Counted from the stretch's first letter, positions 1 through 5,413 are shown. The stretch is 5,413 nt of DNA from Microbacteriaceae bacterium (GCA_012511645.1 JAAZFP010000314.1:1-5413), one strand, 5' to 3'. The notes: a model not told the origin generated them from the sequence alone. Program-made: numbers and translations.

Positions 1-1958
1 ACAACCACTGTCCATTCGTCACCGAGGCGCTCAGCGAGTTCGTGCACATTGATCGTGTTCACCGGCTGCCCCTCGGCTCGCCATGTGGGCACATAGGCGA
101 GCACGCGCGTCTCGGGCGACAACCCAAGGGCACGCTTCGCGGTGGCAACCGCGACCCCGATGCGCTCGCCGCCGGCCACCGCATCAGCGAGGCGATCGTC
201 GCGCGGGTAGCCCAGCTCGAGCACCTCACCCCGGTAGGCATAGCTCGTGCGAAACTGTTCGGTCGAGTGCGGGTTCTGCGACAGCAGCAGGCTCCAGCGG
301 CGGCTCTCGCGGTGCACCGCGATGCGGGTGCGCAGGCTCGTGCCGCTGCGCGCAAGCGCGAGGCGTTTGAGCATCGTGCCATGCCAGGTTTGCAGCACCG
401 TCTGGTGTCTGCCCCGGCGAAACCCATATCTGAGCCAGTCATTGACGACGAGCAGCGTCGCCAGGCGCCTGGCCGCGAACCAGTCGGGTGATCCGACGAG
501 CAGCGGCGTGGCCCCCTCGGGCACTGCGGTGCGCTCGCTGGTGACGCTCCAGAAGCGCGGCCGATCAGCGAAGCGCGCCGCGATCTCTCGGTCGAGCGCG
601 AGCGGGTTGCAGCTCACCTGCCTGCCATAGAAGCTCTCGAAGAACACGGCGTTGGCCGGAATCCGTTCATCGTCGCGCAGCGCGAGCCTGCGAATCTCGG
701 CGATGACGCGCAGCGCCGCGCCACCCTCAGGGTGCGCGTGAAACCGCCCGGCGAGCGAGCGAGCGTCTGCCTCGGCAAGCTGCCGCGCGATGGATCCGTC
801 GGCGAGCACCTGTTCGAGCCGTGCGAGCGTTGCCTGCCAGGTCTGCTGCACCTTACCGGCAGCGGTCACTTCGAGCGGCTCATAGAGCCCGCGGCTGAGG
901 CTGTAGGTGGTGAGGTCTGGCGCGAACCACACAAGTGGCCGATGCAGCAGCGAAAAATCGAGTGCGACCGATGAATAGTCGGTAATAACGCTGTCAAATG
1001 CGCCAAGCACCGGGGTGATATCGCGCACGAGGTCAGCGCCGAGCAGGTGCACCCGCTCCCCCAACGCTGCTTCGTACGCTGCGCCTCCCAGTGGGTGCGA
1101 ACGAATCACGAGGTGCGCACCCATGCGCTCGAGCGACTCATGGATGAGTGCGATCTCATCGCTCGATGGCACCGCGGGGTCTGGCGCCCCGTCGCGCCAG
1201 GTTGGCGCATAGAGCACCAGCTTCACAGCATCGACGCGGTCTCCCCAGGCAGATGCGGCCCCGTCGATCCCGCCGCTCGCAAGACCGAGCAGCTCGAGCA
1301 CGGTGGTGCGGGCGGCCTGTGCGGCCCGAGGATCATTCGCCTGCTCGCACAGCGCATCATCTCGCGGGTCTCCGAGCACGAGAACCCTGCCCGGGTCAAC
1401 CCGGTATGCTGAACGCAACCGCTCGGCGGCAGTAACCGATCCCGCGACGAACAGTGCGATCTGTTGTGTGCCAGCCAGATACATGCGGCGCAACAGCGCC
1501 CGCAACGGGGCCGGCCCGCCGACCTGCGTCGTCACCGATGAGTCAAGGTGCAGCTTCTTCAGCGGTGCGCCGTGGATCAGGTTCACGACTCGGCCACCAA
1601 ATACCCCGAAGCGATTCACGTCGCCGAGCCCGTGGGTGATGATGAGCTGGCCCGCGCGCAGAGTGACCCAAAAGCCAGCCCAGCCACGACGGGAGATCAC
1701 CTCAAAACCCTCCGCTGCGGCGAGCGCAGCCTCAGCATCGTCACCGGCGAGCCAGACGACGCGAGCCTCGGGGTCTTCGGCTGTGAGCGCCCGCGCCACC
1801 GCGAGCGCTCCCTCACCGAATCCGATGCCGCTGCCACACACCCATTGGTTGGGAAGTCGCGGCACGAACCACGAAACCAACCACGCGAGCAGGTACTTCG
1901 GCACTGCGAGCAGCTTGTCAATATTGCCGCTCGCGAAGTGGAATCGCTCGCCAGTCAC
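1..1958 (-). CDS. CDP-glycerol glycerophosphotransferase, tandem two-domain, partial (C-terminus off left edge)
   Basis: Reading the minus strand from the GTG at 1958 gives 652 uninterrupted residues to the window edge. The family transfers glycerol-phosphate (or a related polyol-phosphate) from the CDP-activated donor onto wall teichoic-acid-like polymers at the inner membrane face. Two TagF-like units are visible. Unit 1 (about residues 38-425) has NLIHGAPLKKL (126-136), YAPTWRDG (250-257), RSHP (286-289) and TDYSSVALDF (326-335). Unit 2 (from about 430) has the entry motif FESFYGRQVSCNP (439-451), TWHGTMLKRL (524-533), QNPHSTEQF (561-569), GYPRDDR (583-589) and YVPTWR (622-627), and is cut before its RSHP and TDYSS motifs. 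No signal peptide is seen; residues 20-35 are hydrophobic with aromatics and could aid membrane association. A stop codon lies four codons upstream of the GTG, so 1958 is the most upstream start. No good Shine-Dalgarno precedes it. Family assignment is firm; polymer chemistry (glycerol, ribitol or other) is not determinable. Confidence 0.93.
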   Translation of the reverse strand, partial: MTGERFHFASGNIDKLLAVPKYLLAWLVSWFVPRLPNQWVCGSGIGFGEGALAVARALTAEDPEARVVWLAGDDAEAALAAAEGFEVISRRGWAGFWVTLRAGQLIITHGLGDVNRFGVFGGRVVNLIHGAPLKKLHLDSSVTTQVGGPAPLRALLRRMYLAGTQQIALFVAGSVTAAERLRSAYRVDPGRVLVLGDPRDDALCEQANDPRAAQAARTTVLELLGLASGGIDGAASAWGDRVDAVKLVLYAPTWRDGAPDPAVPSSDEIALIHESLERMGAHLVIRSHPLGGAAYEAALGERVHLLGADLVRDITPVLGAFDSVITDYSSVALDFSLLHRPLVWFAPDLTTYSLSRGLYEPLEVTAAGKVQQTWQATLARLEQVLADGSIARQLAEADARSLAGRFHAHPEGGAALRVIAEIRRLALRDDERIPANAVFFESFYGRQVSCNPLALDREIAARFADRPRFWSVTSERTAVPEGATPLLVGSPDWFAARRLATLLVVNDWLRYGFRRGRHQTVLQTWHGTMLKRLALARSGTSLRTRIAVHRESRRWSLLLSQNPHSTEQFRTSYAYRGEVLELGYPRDDRLADAVAGGERIGVAVATAKRALGLSPETRVLAYVPTWRAEGQPVNTINVHELAERLGDEWTVV

Positions 1959-1999
1959 CCCGCTACTCTATGTCATGCACAGGTGCGGGGTGACTGGCG
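1949..1999. repeat. Perfect 15-bp inverted repeat spanning the glycerophosphotransferase start codon
   Basis: The arm CGCCAGTCACCCCGC at 1949-1963 is the exact reverse complement of 1985-1999, with a 21-base spacer (1964-1984). Twelve of fifteen pairs are G:C. It lies in the 58-base gap after the htrA stop codon and runs into the first four codons of the transferase. In minus-strand RNA the 3' arm contains the GTG start (1958-1956) and the loop contains the TAGAGT box. No T-run follows either arm and the loop is long, so it is not a classical intrinsic terminator, though a U-tract-less terminator for htrA or a protein-binding operator remain possible. Confidence 0.85.
1965..1970 (-). promoter_or_regulatory. 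Possible -10 box for leaderless transcription of the glycerophosphotransferase gene
   Basis: On the minus strand TAGAGT fits the actinobacterial TANNNT -10 pattern. Six bases (AGCGGG) separate it from the GTG start, so transcription would begin at or next to the start codon. This would explain the lack of a ribosome binding site. No convincing -35 element is seen 16-19 bases upstream, so the call rests on the -10 match and its spacing alone. Confidence 0.4.
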
Positions 2000-2016
2000 G
2001 CGTGATGTCCAGCTGT

Positions 2017-3543
2017 TTACCACTCGAGGGTGCCGAGTGTCACCTCAACCTGCCCGCGCACACCGCCGCGCGAGGTGTCGAGAGTCACGTCGTCGCCGCC
2101 CTCTTGCATGCGGATCAGCGCTGAGACGGTGGTGCCCGAGTCTGCGGGAATGCCGTTCACTGCGGTGATCACATCGCCCACCTTGAGACCGGCTGCTTCG
2201 GCTGGGCCGCCCCGGTTCACCGCGGTCACGAGACCACCGGCAACGTTTCGGTCATCATCAGTGTCAGAGGTTGAGTTGCCGATGTTGATGCCCAGCAGAC
2301 CGTGTGAGGGTCGCTCACCCGCGATCAGCGAATCAGCAACACGGGTGACCATGTTCACGGGGATCGCGAAGCCGAGTCCGTCACTGCCGGCGGTGCTCGA
2401 GTCGCCACTGTTCGAGGCAATAGCCACGTTGATGCCGATCAGTTCTGCATTGGCGTTCAACAGCGCGCCACCGGAGTTGCCCGGGTTAATGGACGCGTCC
2501 GTCTGAATCACGGGCAGCGTGACCCGGGTGGCAACGCCCCGACTCTGCTGTTGCTGCTGCGGGGTCTCGTTTGGGTCTCCGAAGCGGAACCATGGAAACT
2601 CTTCGCTCTGGTTCGGCTCGTCGTCGAGACTCTCATCCTGCTGATCAGGGATAATCGAGCTCCCCACCGTGATACCACGGTGCAGCGCGCTAACGACACC
2701 GCTGGTGACGGTGTTCGAAAGGTTCAGCGGTGCGCCGATCGCAACGGTGAGGTCGCCCACATTGATGTCGTTCGCGTCTGCGAGTGGAGCCGCGACCAAA
2801 TTGTCGGCCTCAACTTTCACGACCGCAAGGTCGGCGAAGGGGTCGGTGCCAATGAGAGTGCCGTCGAGGATGCGGCCATCACTCAGCCACACACGAATGT
2901 CGGGGTTGCTGCCAGCGCTACCGTCGAGGGTGACAACGTGGGCGTTCGTGATGATGTAGCCGTCTTCGCTGTAGATCACACCCGAGCCTGAGCCCGCGGC
3001 AGTGTTGCTTGACACCTGCAGGGTGACCACGCTCGGGGTGGCGGCAAGGGCCACCCCTGACACGACGGTGGCCGTATCAGTGTTGTTCAGCGTGAACGAC
3101 CCGGTTGTGCTGGGCTGCACCACAGCGGGCTGCTGCTGATTCGCCACGACCAGCGCTGACGCACCGCCTCCGACGACGCCGCCAACCACCGCGCCAATAG
3201 CGATACCTGCGAGCAGCATCCCGGCGCGTGACTTCTTCTGTTGGGGCTGCTGTGGCAGTGTCTGCTGGTACGACTGCTGCGGTTGTGAGGGCTGCGAGGT
3301 GTACGGCGCACCAAACGCGTTCTGTGCCGAGGGTGCACCCTGATACGGGGGCACGCCGCCCGCGGCAGGGGCCGGGGAGACCGATGCGGGAGCCACCGAG
3401 CCCGGCAGTGGCACCGTCGGTTGCGTGAGCTGCGCTGCTGCCGGCTGAGCGGGAACCGCGGGGGTAGTCTCAACCTCAGGCTGGCCGGCTGGTGCGGGCT
3501 GCTCGGGCTGTGCGGGGTGCGCTGATTCAGAAGGTGTGGTCAC
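2017..3543 (-). CDS. htrA: HtrA/DegP-like S1C serine protease with PDZ domain, membrane-anchored
   Basis: This 508-residue protein has the full layout of actinobacterial HtrA/PepD proteases, which degrade or refold damaged proteins outside the membrane. Residues 1-105 are a low-complexity Pro/Gln/Ala-rich segment, presumably cytoplasmic; KK-S-R at 103-106 precedes one Gly/Ala-rich membrane segment (about 108-134). The chymotrypsin-fold domain spans about 160-400 with the triad visible: His202 in TNAHVV, Asp238 in DPFADLAVV, Ser357 in INPGNSGGAL. A PDZ domain covers about 415-505 (GLLGIN, then GGPAEAAGLKVGDVITAVNG). Between SGVVSALHRG (281-290) and IQTDASINPG (346-355) is a long acidic and Gln-rich insertion. 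The start is GTG, preceded by a GGCGG-containing ribosome binding site. It lies 55 bases downstream of the Lrp-type gene, same strand, with no clear terminator or promoter between. Paralogues are common in actinobacteria, so the exact symbol (htrA, pepD, degP) is a family label. Confidence 0.95.
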   Translation of the reverse strand: MTTPSESAHPAQPEQPAPAGQPEVETTPAVPAQPAAAQLTQPTVPLPGSVAPASVSPAPAAGGVPPYQGAPSAQNAFGAPYTSQPSQPQQSYQQTLPQQPQQKKSRAGMLLAGIAIGAVVGGVVGGGASALVVANQQQPAVVQPSTTGSFTLNNTDTATVVSGVALAATPSVVTLQVSSNTAAGSGSGVIYSEDGYIITNAHVVTLDGSAGSNPDIRVWLSDGRILDGTLIGTDPFADLAVVKVEADNLVAAPLADANDINVGDLTVAIGAPLNLSNTVTSGVVSALHRGITVGSSIIPDQQDESLDDEPNQSEEFPWFRFGDPNETPQQQQQSRGVATRVTLPVIQTDASINPGNSGGALLNANAELIGINVAIASNSGDSSTAGSDGLGFAIPVNMVTRVADSLIAGERPSHGLLGINIGNSTSDTDDDRNVAGGLVTAVNRGGPAEAAGLKVGDVITAVNGIPADSGTTVSALIRMQEGGDDVTLDTSRGGVRGQVEVTLGTLEW

Positions 3544-3551
3544 GGTGTCTG

Positions 3552-3559
3552 CCGCCTTT
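3552..3559 (-). promoter_or_regulatory. Ribosome binding site supporting the GTG start of htrA
   Basis: The minus strand reads AAAGGCGG, then eight bases, then the GTG at 3543. It is purine-rich and correctly spaced, which supports this start although the first methionine is encoded by GTG. Confidence 0.55.
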
Positions 3560-3598
3560 CTACTGGTTCAAGCGTGCCGATCATTCCTATGAATTTGA

Positions 3599-4111
3599 TT
3601 AGTGCTCGCTGGGTGACTGCTGCGACTCGTCGTGCGGTGAGGCTTCGCCGCGGTCGCGCCTCAGGATGCGCGACAGATCGAAGGGAATGAGTTCACCAAC
3701 CGAGAGCCACGTCTCGGTGCGCACCACCCCGTCGACCGCGAGCACCGTTTTATTGATGCGGTAGAGATCATCGGTGTCTTTGCAGGCAAGGCGAAGCAGG
3801 ATATCGGCCTGGCCAGCGAGGCCGTGCGCCTGGATGATCTCGGGCACGTGTTTCAGCCGAGCCGCTACGCTCTCCAGCTTGTGCTGATCAACGTGGGTCG
3901 CCATGAACACGGTGAGCGGGTATCCAATCGCCGGGGTGTGCACCCGACGGTCATAGTTGCGCAAGACCCCGCGCTCTTCCATCGAACCAAGCCTCGCCTG
4001 CACCGTGTTGCGCGCCAGTCGCAACCGCTCGGCGAGCGCTGCGATTGACGATCGCGGTTTGTCGATCAGCGCGAGCAGAATGCTTCGGTCAGAATCATCA
4101 ACGGTTCTCAT
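3599..4111 (-). CDS. Lrp/AsnC family transcriptional regulator (BkdR-like by context)
   Basis: This 170-residue protein has the two-domain Lrp/AsnC (feast/famine) architecture. An N-terminal winged helix-turn-helix covers about 4-55 (VDDSDRSILLALID, then SIAALAERLRLARNTVQARL, GVLRNY). A C-terminal RAM effector-binding domain covers about 64-146, with the GLAGQAD (97-103) ligand-loop signature and the closing TETWLSVGELIPFDLSR. The last roughly 20 residues are a polar, probably disordered tail (GEASPHDESQQSPSEH). These proteins form dimers and octamers and bind amino acids to activate or repress. The ATG at 4111 is chosen over an in-frame GTG at 4162 because homologues begin with a residue pattern like MRTVDDSDRSIL and because a -10 box sits just upstream. 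Divergence from the E1 alpha gene suggests it controls that operon and itself, as BkdR does in pseudomonads. The ligand is inferred to be a branched-chain amino acid, not shown. Confidence 0.94.
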   Translation of the reverse strand: MRTVDDSDRSILLALIDKPRSSIAALAERLRLARNTVQARLGSMEERGVLRNYDRRVHTPAIGYPLTVFMATHVDQHKLESVAARLKHVPEIIQAHGLAGQADILLRLACKDTDDLYRINKTVLAVDGVVRTETWLSVGELIPFDLSRILRRDRGEASPHDESQQSPSEH

Positions 4112-4117
4112 AGTGAC

Positions 4118-4147
4118 CAATACTACAGAGAGATGCAAAACAATACT
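4118..4147. repeat. CAATACT direct repeat in the divergent control region
   Basis: CAATACT occurs at 4118-4124 and again at 4141-4147, start to start 23 bases, roughly two helical turns. The first copy overlaps the regulator's -10 box. Spaced direct contacts on one DNA face would fit wrapping by an Lrp/AsnC octamer. A seven-base repeat in this relatively AT-rich stretch could also be chance. Confidence 0.4.
4120..4125 (-). promoter_or_regulatory. -10 box of the Lrp-type regulator gene, possibly leaderless
   Basis: The minus strand reads TAGTAT, a perfect TANNNT, with eight bases (TGGTCACT) before the ATG at 4111. The transcript would start at or one or two bases before the ATG, and no Shine-Dalgarno is present, so leaderless translation is likely. 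The -35 region is poor (AGTATT at 16-base spacing). The box overlaps one copy of the CAATACT direct repeat, which fits autoregulation. Confidence 0.5.
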
Positions 4148-4161
4148 GAGCAGATCGCTCA
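4147..4161. promoter_or_regulatory. Operator-like dyad TGAGC-N5-GCTCA
   Basis: TGAGCAGATCGCTCA is a 15-base dyad with perfect five-base arms; allowing one mismatch the symmetry extends to 4144-4164 (TA...TA). Lrp/AsnC dimers typically recognise palindromes of about 13-15 bases. It lies just upstream of the E1 alpha -35 box and upstream of the regulator's promoter, so it could serve both. Binding is inferred, not shown. Confidence 0.45.
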
Positions 4162-4177
4162 CTAATTTTCCAATCAG

Positions 4178-4206
4178 TTGCGCAGTCTGCGCGAGCGGCG
4201 TACATT
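4178..4206 (+). promoter_or_regulatory. Promoter of the E1 alpha/beta operon
   Basis: TTGCGC (4178-4183) and TACATT (4201-4206) are separated by exactly 17 bases, matching the -35 TTG core and the TANNNT -10 pattern of housekeeping actinobacterial promoters. Transcription would start near 4213 and leave a leader of about 30 bases carrying a proper ribosome binding site. A dyad covers the -35 box. Confidence 0.6.
4180..4192. promoter_or_regulatory. Perfect dyad GCGCAG-T-CTGCGC overlapping the E1 alpha -35 box
   Basis: Positions 4180-4185 and 4187-4192 are exact reverse complements around the single base T4186. The dyad covers most of the -35 hexamer (4178-4183) and enters the promoter spacer, a place where a bound protein would block RNA polymerase. 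It differs in sequence from the TGAGC dyad about 30 bases away, so either two regulators act here or only one dyad is a true site. Confidence 0.5.
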
Positions 4207-4231
4207 CACGCTCAAGGGATCAGTGCTGATT

Positions 4232-4237
4232 GTGAGG
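4232..4237 (+). promoter_or_regulatory. Ribosome binding site fixing the E1 alpha start
   Basis: GTGAGG is followed by a six-base CAAAAA spacer and the ATG at 4244. It picks this ATG over the in-frame TTG at 4178, which lies inside the promoter. Confidence 0.65.
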
Positions 4238-4243
4238 CAAAAA

Positions 4244-5311
4244 ATGCAGACCATCGACGTTCAACCACATGCCACAGAAGCGAGAGATCCGGGCGCACCA
4301 ATCACCGTGCTCACGACGCACGGCCACCGCCAGGAGAGCAGCCTGCTCGATCCATTTCTCGACGAGATCGACACCGAAGGTATCGTCGAGCTCCACTCCG
4401 ACATGGTCACGGTGCGAGCGTTTGACCGGGAAGCCTTTGCGCTCACGAGACAGGGCGAGCTCGCGCTGTGGCCGCCACTGCTCGGCCAGGAGGCAGCACA
4501 GGTGGCCTCGGTGCGAGGGCTTCGACACACCGACTGGATCTTTGGCAGCTATCGAGAGCACGCCGCTCCCCTGCTGCGCGGGGCCGAGCTCAGCCAGTGG
4601 ATGAAGACCTGGAAGACCCACAGCTCCGCGGGCTGGAACCCGCACGAGCTGCATGTGGGCAACTGGCAGATCATCATCGGCGCGCAGACCCTGCACGCGA
4701 CCGGCTTCGCGATGGCCGCAAAAATGCAGGGCCGGGATGATGTGGCCATGGCTTGCTTCGGCGACGGCGCGACCAGCGAGGGCGACGTCAACGAGGCACT
4801 GGTGTTTGCAAGCACGTTCTCAGCTCCCGCGATCTTCTTCTGCCAGAACAACGGATACGCCATTTCTGAACCGGTTGAGGTGCAAGCGAAGTATCCGCTC
4901 GCCCAGCGAGCGCTCGGCTTTGACATTCCGTCATATCGAGTTGATGGCAACGACATCCTCGCGACCCTCGCTGCGGTGCGACTCGCCGCCGAGCGCGGCA
5001 GAAACGGGCTCGGACCGACGTTTATCGAGGCGGTCACCTACCGCATGGGCCCGCACACGACGACTGATGATCCGACGAGATACCGCGCCGCCGCCGAGAG
5101 CGAGCTTTGGGCCGAGCGTGACCCGATCCTTCGAGTGGAACGATATCTCGAGCGTCAGGGCGTTGATCTCGCGTCGGTGCAGCAGCGGGCTGCCGAGCGG
5201 GCCGCCACGGTCACCTCCTCTCTGCGCCGAGAGGTGGTCGCGCTCACCCCCACCGACCCGATCGAGATGTTTGACCACCTGTACACTCGCCCGACCGCAC
5301 GCATCGCCTAG
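4244..5311 (+). CDS. bkdA: Thiamine-dependent 2-oxoacid dehydrogenase E1 component subunit alpha (probably branched-chain)
   Basis: This complete 355-residue protein is the alpha subunit of an alpha2-beta2 E1, which decarboxylates a 2-oxoacid on thiamine diphosphate and passes the acyl group to the lipoyl E2. The thiamine-binding motif runs from GDG (173-175) through EGDVNEAL to NN (202-203). LLGQEAAQV (79-87) and DWIFGSYREH (97-106) are family landmarks, and the C-terminal loop YRMGPHTTTDDPTRYR (266-281) carries the conserved His271. The TTDD loop resembles branched-chain E1 alpha (STSDD type) and also Gram-positive PdhA. I favour the branched-chain role because many actinobacteria oxidise pyruvate with a homodimeric AceE-type E1 and because of the divergent Lrp/AsnC regulator; pdhA is the main alternative name. 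The gene has its own promoter and ribosome binding site, and is followed 62 bases on by the next gene of the operon. Confidence 0.93.
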   Translation: MQTIDVQPHATEARDPGAPITVLTTHGHRQESSLLDPFLDEIDTEGIVELHSDMVTVRAFDREAFALTRQGELALWPPLLGQEAAQVASVRGLRHTDWIFGSYREHAAPLLRGAELSQWMKTWKTHSSAGWNPHELHVGNWQIIIGAQTLHATGFAMAAKMQGRDDVAMACFGDGATSEGDVNEALVFASTFSAPAIFFCQNNGYAISEPVEVQAKYPLAQRALGFDIPSYRVDGNDILATLAAVRLAAERGRNGLGPTFIEAVTYRMGPHTTTDDPTRYRAAAESELWAERDPILRVERYLERQGVDLASVQQRAAERAATVTSSLRREVVALTPTDPIEMFDHLYTRPTARIA

Positions 5312-5360
5312 CAGCGTGAGCAGCATCACCAGCTGCGCAACAGCCTGGTCACCACCTACG

Positions 5361-5364
5361 AAGG
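5361..5364 (+). promoter_or_regulatory. Ribosome binding site of the downstream gene (presumed E1 beta)
   Basis: AAGG lies nine bases before the ATG at 5374. An in-frame stop (TGA at 5317-5319) and no other ATG or GTG between make 5374 the only reasonable start. No terminator-like hairpin is visible in the 62-base gap after the E1 alpha stop, in keeping with co-transcription. Confidence 0.5.
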
Positions 5365-5373
5365 CAGCGCATC

Positions 5374-5413
5374 ATGACCGAGGCTCAGGCCGAGATTCAG
5401 GCCGAGACGCAAC
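5374..5413 (+). CDS. Start of the next operon gene, presumably 2-oxoacid dehydrogenase E1 subunit beta (partial)
   Basis: Only 13 codons are present: MTEAQAEIQAETQ. They form an Ala/Glu/Gln-rich, probably unstructured or helical leader with no diagnostic motif. The call as E1 beta rests wholly on position: E1 alpha genes of this family are nearly always followed on the same strand by the beta gene, and the start has a matching ribosome binding site and open frame to the edge. The sequence itself does not prove the product. Confidence 0.6.
   Translation, partial: MTEAQAEIQAETQ

Noticed and set aside
42..630. Several overlapping plus- and minus-frame open frames at the left edge
   Set aside because: All overlap unit 2 of the transferase, whose motifs (TWHGT, GYPRDD, YVPTWR) fix the true frame. 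The rest are high-GC shadow frames.
751..765. Short GCGA tandem repeat (gcgagcgagcgagcg)
   Set aside because: It encodes an ordinary stretch of the transferase (around ARSLAGR) and is expected in GC-rich coding DNA.
1303..2124. Long plus-strand open frame (273 codons)
   Set aside because: It lies antisense to the transferase and runs into htrA; its translation is Arg/Ser/Pro-rich without motifs, while the minus strand carries clear family motifs through the same bases.
2545..2559. CTG/TTG triplet run
   Set aside because: It is simply the codons of five consecutive glutamines in HtrA; mixed codons argue against a recent repeat expansion.
3087..3473. Minus-strand open frame of 128 codons within htrA
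   Set aside because: It is a shifted frame of the Pro/Gln-rich tail and membrane segment; the composition is Arg/Ser/Pro with no domain.
4112..4162. Longer regulator starting at the GTG at 4162
   Set aside because: The extra residues (MSDLLSIVLHLSVVLVT) are not typical of Lrp/AsnC proteins and would overlap both the -10 box and the dyads of the control region.
4220..4696. Minus-strand open frame of 158 codons opposite E1 alpha
   Set aside because: Antisense shadow of the E1 alpha gene; no motif, no ribosome binding site.
4931..5329. Minus-strand open frame of 132 codons opposite the end of E1 alpha
   Set aside because: Antisense shadow; the plus frame there holds the conserved YRMGPHTTTDD loop.
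5312..5373. Possible terminator or small RNA between E1 alpha and the next gene
   Set aside because: No stem of useful length and no T-run is visible; a ribosome binding site and start codon follow, so this is a plain intra-operon gap.

Overview
The window reads as chromosome of a high-GC Gram-positive bacterium, an actinobacterium and quite possibly a member of Microbacteriaceae. The taxon is inferred from strong G/C preference at third codon positions (by eye, not computed), GTG starts, TANNNT -10 boxes lying almost on start codons, a membrane-anchored HtrA-type protease with a long Pro/Gln-rich cytoplasmic tail, a glycerophosphotransferase of the teichoic-acid type, and a heterotetrameric 2-oxoacid dehydrogenase next to an Lrp/AsnC regulator. 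No tRNA, rRNA, CRISPR array or insertion sequence is visible. The window is almost fully coding.

Layout. From the left edge to 1958 (minus strand) lies a long partial gene for a CDP-glycerol glycerophosphotransferase with two transferase units in one chain; its C-terminus is off the left edge. At 2017-3543 (minus) is a complete S1C/HtrA-like serine protease with an N-terminal membrane anchor and a C-terminal PDZ domain. At 3599-4111 (minus) is an Lrp/AsnC-family regulator. These three genes are co-oriented with gaps of 58 and 55 bases, so lrp-htrA-transferase read-through is possible. Divergently, 4244-5311 (plus) encodes the E1 alpha subunit of a 2-oxoacid dehydrogenase, probably branched-chain, and 5374 to the right edge is the start of the next gene of that operon, presumably E1 beta.

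How they fit together. An Lrp/AsnC regulator divergent from an E1 alpha/beta operon is the familiar BkdR-type arrangement, in which the regulator senses amino acids and controls branched-chain keto-acid oxidation, which also supplies primers for branched fatty acids. The 132-base shared control region holds a good E1 alpha promoter with a perfect dyad overlapping its -35 box, a second dyad, and a 7-base direct repeat overlapping the regulator's own -10 box. The protease and the wall-polymer transferase both act at the cell envelope but have no obvious metabolic link to the E1 operon.

The least expected structure is a perfect 15-base inverted repeat (1949-1963 / 1985-1999) between the protease and transferase genes. 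Its promoter-distal arm contains the GTG start codon of the transferase, and its loop contains a -10-like box placed for a leaderless transcript. This suggests, but does not prove, that read-through mRNA from htrA hides the start codon while a local leaderless mRNA exposes it. I see no evidence of a wholly new multi-gene system here; the novelty, if any, is regulatory.
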